Positions 30,495-40,883 of a stretch of 64,000 bases of DNA are shown here, piece after piece. The position numbers were made by a program, and so were the translations under genes. Under the pieces are notes generated by a model. That model did not search any database and had not been told where the DNA came from. It worked only from the letters and a program-made list of their open reading frames with translations. The stretch is from Mesorhizobium sp. GTDB taxonomy: Bacteria > Pseudomonadota > Alphaproteobacteria > Rhizobiales > Rhizobiaceae. The DNA lies in the NCBI RefSeq assembly GCF_004962245.1, contig NZ_SUHQ01000004.1:186001-250000 (forward strand), in the 5' to 3' direction. The first letter of the stretch is position 1, and each line of letters begins with the position of its first letter.

Positions 30495-30857
30495 TCACCG
30501 CGCCGTGAAGTCTGCCGATGCCGTGGGTACTGGCAACATTCCCGAAGCCGTCATGACGCCGACATAGGCTATGCCGTCCTTCATGCAAGCTGCCAGGTAG
30601 TTGAAGCTGGTAGGAAGCGCTCCGACCTTCACGCCCTGCGCAGTTGCCGCGAACAGGCGTTTCTGGTGTAGGATGACTAGCTCAGTGCCAACGGGAGGCA
30701 CGGTGGAGTGCGTTACGAAGTAATCGCACAGCTCGATCTCTTCCAGAGAGCACGAGAATGCCTGCCGGCAGCGATCGATGCCGCTGGTCCCACCGGCCCC
30801 GTCGTTGCTGCGCGTACCGGAATAATCCGTGAAATTGCTAGATCTCGTACTTCCCAT
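30495..30857 (-). CDS. small Met-Gly-Ser protein, first gene of the QueC/OGG operon
   Basis: A 120-residue protein with a very good GGGAGG ribosome site 7 bp before ATG 30857. The first 30 residues are disordered and Gly/Ser/Thr/Asn-rich (MGSTRSSNFTDYSGTRSNDG), followed by a compact part (LEEIELCDYFVTHSTVPPVG, then ELVILHQKRLFAA and MTASGMLPVP). Removal of Met would expose an N-terminal Gly. As I recall, QatB and the type IV CBASS partner proteins also start Met-Gly and are reported targets of QueC-like enzymes. The low-complexity start plus a folded tail fits a conjugation substrate. No enzyme motif is visible. A longer in-frame upstream start lacks a ribosome site and is less likely. Confidence 0.7.
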   Translation of the reverse strand: MGSTRSSNFTDYSGTRSNDGAGGTSGIDRCRQAFSCSLEEIELCDYFVTHSTVPPVGTELVILHQKRLFAATAQGVKVGALPTSFNYLAACMKDGIAYVGVMTASGMLPVPTASADFTAR

Positions 30858-32256
30858 TCGATAACCTCCCGACCTACAAAGCCAAGTTTGCAACCTGAAA
30901 TGAATCTTGACGGAGCGCAACCCGCGTCTAGCTGTAGCCTGTGCAAGAAACGAACGCATTCCTGTCACAGGTGTGTCACTGCAACCGCTTCTGTTACATG
31001 TTCCATTGGCCAACACTCGCCTTGAGGGATGCTTAACTAACTTCCGAGTTACCGAGCGACTGCATTTCCGCCGGACTTTCTCGTATCAAAGGCGGCGATG
31101 CTCGGGAAATTTGCAATGAGTTGGAGGTCAGTGAGGGAGGGTTCCCTCCGAAACCCACCTGGTGGGTGGAGTAGCCTGACGGCTGACTGCCTCCCATCTG
31201 CTTTTGCAGCATACAAAATCAATGCTGACATTCCGCTCCCGGCTCCAAATGCGGTCATTCTGGAGCATGGCTCTGAACGTTGCGTCACGGGAGTATACGG
31301 GAGGATACGGGAAGATTTCTTATTTTGGCCCACGAAAAACTCAGTAAATTCAACGATTTTGATACATCCTCCGGGCCCACCAAAATCTTTTAATATCAAA
31401 TACTTATGGCCAATTTCGCTCTGAAGTGGGCCAATCGAGCTTCGCTAGCTGCGAGCACTCAGTTTGATTGCCCTAGCGCAACGCCACGCTCGGGCAGGGG
31501 GCTCGTCTATTCTCTTCTTACTCCTGTTCGTGGTTTCGTACGGCCCACATAACGCCGCTCCTTCGAGGATGGAAAGACCTTACGTCGATGCGTGCGGCAA
31601 AAGGCGGCAACGGCGTGCGAATGGGATGGTTTGGAGCGCCGATCGAGATGCTGCGGTTACATGTATGCTGGTGTGGTTGCCGGAGCTTGACCCTTAAGGG
31701 ACATCGAGCGTGCGCCCGACGAGGACCAGGGAGCAAGACGACTTGCCGTCGATACGAACGCGGTTTCGACGCCCAGCTCGAGGGGCGCGCCAGCCGACAA
31801 ACCTACTGGCGATCGGTCCGAGCGACTATGGCGCCGATGTACATTAGCACCCGGCTGGCCAAGTCCCAGCGAAGCCGGCGCTCTCCTGCGCTATCGCGTT
31901 CGGGCTTGCCGAAAGCGGCAGGCGGATTTGCGAACAATCGTGCCTTCTCTGAAGCTGTGGGCCGTCGTCATAGGCCAACCTCCGTTGACAACCGGCGCAA
32001 AGCCTCCCGATCTGCTCTTGCGACATTGTCGGCCGCCCCTGATGCGATATCGTATTGTCGGGGGGTTCGAATCGCTGGAGCGCTACCGCTTTTCCCCACA
32101 CTCCGAAGGCTTGCGGTACTTTCTTCGCTGCTGCGCGTGAACGGACCTACTACCGTGCTGCAAAGGCCTGCGGCGATCGAGGATCGTCGTGACCATCCAC
32201 ACACCGCGGTCCTCATTCAGTGGCTGTCGTTGCCTGTCGTCTCCTGTTTGCAGAGA
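30858..32256. other. gene-free stretch at the island's right side
   Basis: 1.4 kb without a supported gene. The promoter of the QueC/OGG operon is at 30858-30950. Around 31105-31200 there is a structured stretch (ACCCACCTGGTGGGTGG hairpin at about 31154-31170). The tRNA-end-like direct repeat sits at 31364-31382. From 31.4 to 32.25 kb frames exist in many phases but none has a recognisable protein; it looks like old insertion debris. Confidence 0.5.
31364..31382 (+). repeat. 19-bp tRNA-end-like direct repeat, left copy
   Basis: ACATCCTCCGGGCCCACCA, identical to 46222-46240 and in the same direction. It reads like the 3' end of a tRNA (T-stem CCTCC, acceptor GGGCCC, then ACCA), closest to tRNA-Ile, but is one base short of a full acceptor strand and no tRNA body precedes it. 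This is the form of an attachment-site remnant. Confidence 0.75.
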
Positions 32257-34842
<2,586 letters not shown>

Positions 34843-34863
34843 TGCCAGCTCTCACTTGTCGTA

Positions 34864-34889
34864 TTGGATTTTATCGCTTAAAAATCCAA
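34864..34889. promoter_or_regulatory. predicted GntR operator before the aconitase gene
   Basis: Inverted repeat TTGGATTTT-N8-AAAATCCAA, perfect over 9+9 bases, 22 bp before the aconitase start. The same layout and spacer recur at 36681 and 37871. Confidence 0.6.
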
Positions 34890-34890
34890 A

Positions 34891-35655
34891 ATGACGTTGA
34901 TGTCAAGCGAGGCATTCATGAGCAGCGACTGGTCCCCCGCGAAATACCTGCAATTCGGTGATCATAGGACTCGCCCTGCAATCGACCTTCTTGCCGCAGT
35001 ACGCAATGGCGACGCGGAGCTCGTCACCGACATCGGCTGTGGACCAGGCAACTCGACTGAGCTGCTGCTGGCCCGCTACCGATGATAGAAGCTGCGCGCG
35101 CCCGCCTGCCGACTGTCGAGTTCGCAGTGGAAGGAATTGCGGACTGGCGCCCCACCATCCGCAGGACGTGATTTTTGCGAACGCCGTGCTGCAATGGCTT
35201 CCGGAGCACGCAACACTGCTGCCGAGGCTCGTCAACCTATTGAAAAGCGGCGGAACTCTGGCGGTCCAGATGCCTGACAACCTGGACGAGCCCACCCATC
35301 GTGGCATGCGCGAGGTCGCACGTGATCCGCGGTGGGCTGACCGGCTGGCAGAAGCGGATGCCGAACGAACGTCGATCGAGAGTCCTCTGAGTTACTTCGA
35401 CATGCTTCGGCCCTGTGCCGGCGGGTGGAAGTATGGCGCACGATCTATCACCATCCTCTGAAAGGACTGGACGGCATCATCGAATGGTTCAGCAGCACGG
35501 GCCTGCGTCCATACCTCTCGCGTCTTAATACGTCCGAGAAGGACGCTTACCTTGATGCTTATCGAGAGACGCTCGCGCGCCACTACACGGTTCTGGAAGA
35601 CCGAACGACGTTGCTGCCCTTTCCACGTCTCTTCATCGTGGTTACCCGACAATAG
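34891..35655 (+). pseudogene. tam: broken trans-aconitate 2-methyltransferase
   Basis: The pieces line up in order with E. coli Tam. They are [20 protein letters not shown] and [19 protein letters not shown] in frame 1. A short AARARLPTVEFAVEGIADW piece follows in frame 3. IFANAVLQWLPEHATLLPRL and VQMPDNLDEPTHRGMREVA come in frame 2. EVWRTIYHHPLKGLDGIIEW and TTLLPFPRLFIVVTRQ return to frame 1. There is a stop at 35083-35085 with about a dozen codons lost, and further frame changes near 35155 and 35405. An intact Tam would methylate trans-aconitate, a by-product that inhibits aconitase. Its decay beside an aconitase gene is notable. Confidence 0.88.
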
Positions 35656-35745
35656 ATTGGCTTTTTGACTGGAGCTCGTGCAAACTGGCGCAATCGCTGT
35701 AATCGCCTGAGTGTAAATCGGCGGCAAACAGAACCTGGAGCTCCT

Positions 35746-36672
35746 ATGCCTGCAAGCGCCCTGGCACGGAACATCGCCAGTCAGATCTCGCTCCTAGTAA
35801 CCACTGGCGACCTGTCCGCCGGCGATCACCTGCGCACACAGCATCTCGCCGACAAGTTCGGTGTCTCGCGCTCGCCAGTGCGCGAGGCCATGCAAATTCT
35901 GGCTGAGCAGGGGCTGCTTGAGCAGAAGGAGAATCGGGGCTTCTTCGTCAAGGACGTTCCGGAGTCCAAAGTCGTTGAGCCGATCGGCGATGAGGCGAGA
36001 CCGTTCGAGGTGGAGAACGATTATCAGCGCCTTGCCGAAGATTGGCTTATGGACCGCATTCCGGCCGAGGTCACCGAAGGCATGCTGCGGGATCGCTATA
36101 AAGTCACCAAGGCGCAACTGAGCGACATGCTCATGCGGGCGGTGCGCGAGGGCTGGGCGGAGCGCAAGCAGGGCTATGGCTGGCGTTTCCTGCCAGTTGC
36201 AAAAACGCCTGAGGCGTTCGAACAGATATACCGGTTCCGGATGCTGATCGAGCCGGCCGCCATGCTGGAGCCGAGCTTCAAGCTCGACCGAAAGATCTTG
36301 CAGGAGCAGCGGCGGATACAGGAGCGGATGCTGGAGACTGATATCGTCCGGCTTCCTGCCGAACGCTTGCTCCATAACGGCTCTCTCTTCCATGAGGAGC
36401 TGATGAAAATGTCGAACAATCCTTTCTTCCACCTGTCTCTGGTGCGCGTCAATCAGATGCGCCGGCTGCTCGAATACCGTTCCCGCATCGATCGCAGCCG
36501 TCTGTTCACCCAGTGCGAGGAGCACCTCGCCATCGTCGATCTGCTCGATCGCAGCGAAATCCTCGAAGCGTCCTACGCCATGCGCAAGCACCTCTCCGGA
36601 GCGCTGGCGCGCAAGTCGCCCATCGCCTGGTCCTGGTCGCAGCATGCGCACGAAAAAGTCGGGGTCACCTAA
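35746..36672 (+). CDS. GntR-family regulator with FCD-type effector domain
   Basis: 308 residues. The N-terminal GntR winged helix (about 15-70) reads DHLRTQHLADKFGVSRSPVR, then EAMQILAEQGLLEQKENRGFF. Residues 88-150 look like a second winged-helix segment (LAEDWLMDRIPAEVTEGML, then KVTKAQLSDMLMRAVREGW). The rest is a helical FCD-like ligand domain with EELMKMSNNPFFH. Start chosen at ATG 35746 behind CTGGAG, not the upstream in-frame TTG. It lies at the head of the acid-catabolic operon and probably binds the TTGSATTTT-N8 repeats. A degenerate half-site is at 35657-35665. Confidence 0.85.
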   Translation: MPASALARNIASQISLLVTTGDLSAGDHLRTQHLADKFGVSRSPVREAMQILAEQGLLEQKENRGFFVKDVPESKVVEPIGDEARPFEVENDYQRLAEDWLMDRIPAEVTEGMLRDRYKVTKAQLSDMLMRAVREGWAERKQGYGWRFLPVAKTPEAFEQIYRFRMLIEPAAMLEPSFKLDRKILQEQRRIQERMLETDIVRLPAERLLHNGSLFHEELMKMSNNPFFHLSLVRVNQMRRLLEYRSRIDRSRLFTQCEEHLAIVDLLDRSEILEASYAMRKHLSGALARKSPIAWSWSQHAHEKVGVT

Positions 36673-36680
36673 TTTTTCGA

Positions 36681-36706
36681 TTGCATTTTCCTCTGTAAAA
36701 AGCCAA
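36681..36706. promoter_or_regulatory. predicted GntR operator before the dehydrogenase gene
   Basis: TTGCATTTT-N8-AAAAGCCAA, the same arm length and 8-base spacer as the sites at 34864 and 37871, 57 bp before ATG 36764. Confidence 0.55.
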
Positions 36707-36763
36707 TACGTCGCCACAAGAGCATTTGGCGGTCGGTCCCGCCGCGCCTTAGGGAGACGTTCG

Positions 36764-37858
36764 ATGAAGATCATGGTCACGCCGTGCGACGGCATCGGCC
36801 CCGAGATCACCGCCGCAACGATGGAGGTGGTCGAAGTTGCCAACAAGGTGTTCGATCTCGGGCTGCAGTACGACTACGAGGACACGGGCTTCACCAGCCT
36901 GGAGAAATACGGAACTACCTTGCGCGAAGAGACAATCGAGCGCGCGCGCACCTACGACGGCATCATCCTTGGGCCGCAGTCTCATATGGACTATCCGGCT
37001 CGAGACAAGGGCGGCGTGAATGTCTCCGCAGGCTTCCGGGTCAAACTTGATCTTTATGCGAACGTCCGCCCAGCGCGCGTGCGGCCATTCCTCGACAGCA
37101 CTGCAAAGAAGATGGACATCGTCATCATGCGCGAAGCGACGGAGGGGTTTTATCCCGACCGCAATATGTTCGCCGGCAGTGGCGAATTCATGCCGACGCC
37201 GGACGTTGCTCTTTCCATGCGCAAGATCACGGCCCACGCCTGCGAGCGGATCGCGCGCGCGGCTTTCGAGTTGGCGATGAAGCGCGGCAAGCGCGTCACG
37301 GCCGTGCACAAGGCGAACAACTTCATTCTCACCGACGGCCTATTCCTCACGCAGGTCCGCAAGGTGGCGGCCGAATTTCCCGAGGTAAGGCTCAATGATT
37401 TCATCATCGATGCCATGGCGGCGCATCTCGTGCGCGATCCGTCGCGCTTCGACGTGATCGTCACCACCAACTTCTATGCGGACATCCTTTCGGATCTCGC
37501 AAGCGAGCTTTCGGGCAGCCTCGGGCTCGCCGGATCAATCAACGCGAATGCCGAGACGGGCCTCGTCTGCGCCCAGGCCCAGCATGGCTCGGCGCCGGAC
37601 ATCCAGAACCAGAACATCGCTAACCCGACCTCACTCATCCTTTCGGCGGCGATGATGCTTTCTTGGCTCGGGGAGAGGCGCGGTCTCGCAACCTTCAAGG
37701 CGGCAGGCGCGGAGATCGAGCGAGCAGTTGACGAAGTGCTGGCCAATCCGGCGACCCGGACGCGCGACCTCGGCGGCCAGGCCAACACGGACACGTTCGG
37801 TCATGCCGTGGCGCAAGCGATCAGGGCTGAACCTGTTCGGGCGGCAGCGCGCGCATAG
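36764..37858 (+). CDS. isocitrate/isopropylmalate/tartrate dehydrogenase-family enzyme
   Basis: 364 residues of the beta-decarboxylating 2-hydroxyacid dehydrogenase family, NAD(P)- and metal-dependent. Motifs in order: CDGIGPEIT at the N-terminus, the substrate-loop Arg region NVRPARVRPF near 100, IVIMREATEGFY near 118, the Lys of TAVHKANNF near 184, the metal Asp region FIIDAMAAHLVRDPSRFDV near 212 and TTNFYADILSD near 230. Start ATG 36764 has AGGGAG 8 bp upstream. Chain length and neighbours argue against leuB or icd; malate/tartrate-type or a sugar-acid oxidising role is likelier. It opens the operon that continues with the ABC transporter and the OtnK-OtnC genes. Confidence 0.85.
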   Translation: MKIMVTPCDGIGPEITAATMEVVEVANKVFDLGLQYDYEDTGFTSLEKYGTTLREETIERARTYDGIILGPQSHMDYPARDKGGVNVSAGFRVKLDLYANVRPARVRPFLDSTAKKMDIVIMREATEGFYPDRNMFAGSGEFMPTPDVALSMRKITAHACERIARAAFELAMKRGKRVTAVHKANNFILTDGLFLTQVRKVAAEFPEVRLNDFIIDAMAAHLVRDPSRFDVIVTTNFYADILSDLASELSGSLGLAGSINANAETGLVCAQAQHGSAPDIQNQNIANPTSLILSAAMMLSWLGERRGLATFKAAGAEIERAVDEVLANPATRTRDLGGQANTDTFGHAVAQAIRAEPVRAAARA

Positions 37859-37870
37859 ATCGTCGCGTAT

Positions 37871-37896
37871 TTGCATTTTGAGATTGATAAAACCAA
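37871..37896. promoter_or_regulatory. predicted GntR operator before the ABC transporter genes
   Basis: TTGCATTTT-N8-TAAAACCAA, matching the other two sites in layout, 88 bp before ATG 37985. Confidence 0.5.
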
Positions 37897-37984
37897 AATG
37901 AAGTGCAATCGTCTGGCGTCTGTGACGTCGCCAGACGTCACGCCCGGAGGAGCAATGAACGGGCGCAACCAAGGGAGAACTGAA

Positions 37985-39061
37985 ATGAAGCATACCCCTG
38001 TCAGAGGACTTTTGGGCTGTTCGGCGCTCGTTTGCGCCGTGCTGGCAATGTCGCCGACCTATGCGCAGGATGCAGCCCTGATCGATGCCGCCAAGAAGGA
38101 AGGCACTGTCACGATCTATACGTCGACCGACGCCGAGCAGTCACAGGCCCTGATCGATGCCTTCACCGCCAAGTACGGCATCAAGGTCGCCTACAATGAC
38201 GTCGGCACGAATGGCGCCTACAATCAGGTGATCTCGGAAGCGGCTGCCAGCCAAGTCACCGCGGACGTCGTCTGGAGTTCCGCGATGGACCTTCAAATGA
38301 CCTTGGTGAAGGACGGCTATGCCGAGCCCTACAAGAGCGCCGAAGCCGGCAGTATTCCATCGTGGGCGAATTACCAGGATACGCTTTATGCGACCACGAT
38401 CGAGCCGATCGGCATGATCTACAACACCGGCGCGCTCGAAGAAGACCGCATCCCGAAGACGCGTGCCGACCTGATCAAGTTCCTCAAGGACAACCAGGCC
38501 GAATTGAAGGGGAAGGTAGCCACCTTCGACCCCGAGAAGAGCGGCACCGGCTTCCTGCATCACACCAACGATGCACGCCAGACGACCGACTTCTGGGACC
38601 TCGCGAAGGCGCTCGGCGCCGACGGTGTGAAGACCTATTCGAGTTCCGGATCGATGAAGGAGACCGTTGTCTCCGGCGAGAATGTGTTGGCCATCAACAT
38701 CATCGGCTCCTACGCCCTGGACTGGGTCAAGGAGACCCCAAACCTCGGCGTGACTTTCGGCACTGACTACACCCCGGCGTTTTCCCGTCTCGCTCTGATT
38801 AGCAAGGGCGCGCCTCATCCGAACGCCGCGAAGCTGTTCGTCGACTTCACTCTGTCCAAGGAAGGGCAGGAGGCTCTGGCATCAGGAGGTCTGCCCTCGG
38901 TCCGCGAGGACGTAACCAGCGGGCTTAACATCAAGACCCTCAATGAAAAGGTCGGCGGTGGGTTGAAGCCGATCGCTGTCGATGAGGGCCTGCTTGAATA
39001 CATGGATCCCGCCAAGCGGGTCCAGTTCTTCAACGACTGGAAGGCTGCGATCGCTGGCTGA
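37985..39061 (+). CDS. extracellular solute-binding protein, ferric/2-aminoethylphosphonate-transporter class
   Basis: 358 residues with a signal peptide (cleavage probably after TYA at residue 27), then EGTVTIYTSTDAEQSQALID, the standard N-terminal lobe of FbpA/PotD-like class F binding proteins. It is periplasmic and delivers substrate to the permease and ATPase encoded next. Binding proteins of this class carry Fe(III), phosphonates, thiamine or organic acids. Given the acid-catabolic neighbours I infer a carboxylic or sugar acid ligand. No cluster of metal-binding tyrosines typical of iron-binding FbpA was identified by eye. Confidence 0.85.
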   Translation: MKHTPVRGLLGCSALVCAVLAMSPTYAQDAALIDAAKKEGTVTIYTSTDAEQSQALIDAFTAKYGIKVAYNDVGTNGAYNQVISEAAASQVTADVVWSSAMDLQMTLVKDGYAEPYKSAEAGSIPSWANYQDTLYATTIEPIGMIYNTGALEEDRIPKTRADLIKFLKDNQAELKGKVATFDPEKSGTGFLHHTNDARQTTDFWDLAKALGADGVKTYSSSGSMKETVVSGENVLAINIIGSYALDWVKETPNLGVTFGTDYTPAFSRLALISKGAPHPNAAKLFVDFTLSKEGQEALASGGLPSVREDVTSGLNIKTLNEKVGGGLKPIAVDEGLLEYMDPAKRVQFFNDWKAAIAG

Positions 39062-39119
39062 TCGACTGCATGGGGCCGCGGCGCTCCGCGTCGCGGCCCT
39101 CTTATTTTCCGGGAGGACT

Positions 39120-40883
39120 ATGATGGCGACCAGTCCCAATAGCGCTGCGATGAGCGCAGATGCAGCCGTGCTGCAAAGATATGTTCCGTCGCACACGGCG
39201 CGGCCCGCAGGTGACGCCCAGCTTTTCCGGCGCATCGCCATCGGCATCCTAACCATCATGGTGCTGGCTCCGGTTGGGTTGATCGTCTACCAGAGCTTCC
39301 TCAGCGCGCCGTTCTTCAGCCCCCGCGCTGAACTCAGCCTCGACGCCTATCGCTACGTCATCAACGACCCCACTTTCTATAAAGCGCTCGGCACGACGAC
39401 GCTGTTCGCATTCGGGATGGTCGCGGTTGCAGTGCCGCTCGGTGGCCTGCTTTCCTTCCTGATCACGCGCACCGACATCCGTTTCAAGCGCCTGCTTGAG
39501 GTGCTGGTGCTGGTGCCGATGTTCATCTCGTCGATCGTTCTTGCTTTCGGCTACACGGTCTCCGTGGGCCCCACCGGCTTTATGTCGCTCGCGGTCCGTG
39601 ACCTCATCGGCTTCGTTCCGTGGAACATCTACAGCCTGGCGGGCATGATCGTGATAGCCGGTCTCAGCCACGTGCCGCACGTCTATCTCTACGTGTCGTC
39701 GGCCATGAGAAACCTGCCATCCGACCTGGAGGAGGCGGCGCGCACTGCGGGAGCAAGTGTCTGGCGTGTATCGCTCGATGTCACACTTCCGATGGTGTTG
39801 CCCTCGCTGGTTTTCGCGGCCTCGCTCAACATCCTACTCGGTTTCGAGACTTTCGGCATACCGCTGGTACTCGGTGATCCCAACGGAATCATGGTGCTGA
39901 CGACATACATCTACAAGCTCACTACGCTCTTCGGTACGCCGACCTATCAATTAATGGCCGTCGTGGCGATGGTGCTGGTGCTCATCACCTTGCCGCTGGT
40001 CTGGATGCAGCGCCGCCTGCTCAGGAATGCACGCCGCTACGCAGCGCTGGGCGGTAAGGGCTCGCGAGTTTCCAGCCTGAAGCTCGGCGCCAGCGGCCAA
40101 GTCATTGCGCTCTCAGTTATCGGGCTGTGGCTCTTTGTCTCTGTCGTTCTGCCGATCGGCGGCATCACCGTTCGGGCATTCGTCGATGCCTGGGGCGAGG
40201 GCGTGAACCTCCTGGAGCGCTTCACCTTCTCGAACTTTGACCGCATGCTGGAAGTCCCCAGCCTTGTCCGCGGCATGATCAATACGGTCATTCTTTCGGT
40301 CGTGGGCGGTGCAATCGCAGTCGTCATCTATCTGGTGATTGGACTGGCGGGCCACCGCAATCGTGGCTTCTCCAACACCGTGCTGGACTACATCGTCCTG
40401 CTGCCGCGTGCCCTTCCCGGGCTTGTCGTCGGACTGGCGTTCTTCTGGGTCTTTCTGTTTGTGCCGTTCCTCACGCCGCTGCGTCCGACCCTCGTCAGCC
40501 TGTTCGTGGCCTATGTCGTCGTCGGGCTCTCCTACGGTCTGCGACTGCTTCAGGGCACCCTGATTCAGGTCTCTCCGGAACTGGAGGAATCAGCCAGGAC
40601 GACAGGCGCAACGATCGGCCGCACTTGGTGGGACGTGGTCATCCCGATCGTGCGGCCGGGCCTCGCCGGAGCGTGGGCGCTCATTATGATCATCTTCCTG
40701 CGCGAGTATGCGACCGGCGTCTATTTGATGGGCGCGGGCACGGAAGTCATCGGCTCGCTTATGGTTTCACTGCTCACAACCGGCGCGATGAACACCATCG
40801 CGGCACTCGCCCTGATCAGCATCATCCTCACAGGTGCAGGCCTTGCGCTCGCCCTTCGACTGGGAGCACGCATCCATGACTGA
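39120..40883 (+). CDS. two-domain ABC permease, FbpB/ThiP type
   Basis: 587 residues with about 12 transmembrane helices. It is a tandem duplication of the MetI-like permease unit, with an EAA loop in each half: EEAARTAGASVWRVSLDVTL near 203 and EESARTTGATIGRTWWDVVI near 490. One chain therefore forms the whole membrane channel. Start ATG 39120 sits directly behind GGGAGGA. It overlaps the ATPase gene by 8 bp, so the two are coupled. Confidence 0.9.
   Translation: MMATSPNSAAMSADAAVLQRYVPSHTARPAGDAQLFRRIAIGILTIMVLAPVGLIVYQSFLSAPFFSPRAELSLDAYRYVINDPTFYKALGTTTLFAFGMVAVAVPLGGLLSFLITRTDIRFKRLLEVLVLVPMFISSIVLAFGYTVSVGPTGFMSLAVRDLIGFVPWNIYSLAGMIVIAGLSHVPHVYLYVSSAMRNLPSDLEEAARTAGASVWRVSLDVTLPMVLPSLVFAASLNILLGFETFGIPLVLGDPNGIMVLTTYIYKLTTLFGTPTYQLMAVVAMVLVLITLPLVWMQRRLLRNARRYAALGGKGSRVSSLKLGASGQVIALSVIGLWLFVSVVLPIGGITVRAFVDAWGEGVNLLERFTFSNFDRMLEVPSLVRGMINTVILSVVGGAIAVVIYLVIGLAGHRNRGFSNTVLDYIVLLPRALPGLVVGLAFFWVFLFVPFLTPLRPTLVSLFVAYVVVGLSYGLRLLQGTLIQVSPELEESARTTGATIGRTWWDVVIPIVRPGLAGAWALIMIIFLREYATGVYLMGAGTEVIGSLMVSLLTTGAMNTIAALALISIILTGAGLALALRLGARIHD

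Noticed and set aside
27873..30857. Calling the QueC/OGG operon a type IV CBASS or a Qat system
   Set aside because: No CD-NTase, TGT-like gene, CBASS effector, Qat ATPase or TatD nuclease is found in the neighbouring 10 kb on either side.
19500..32000. A copy of the guaA 3' end as right attachment site
   Set aside because: I looked for the [15 protein letters not shown] end sequence downstream and found no repeat in the window.
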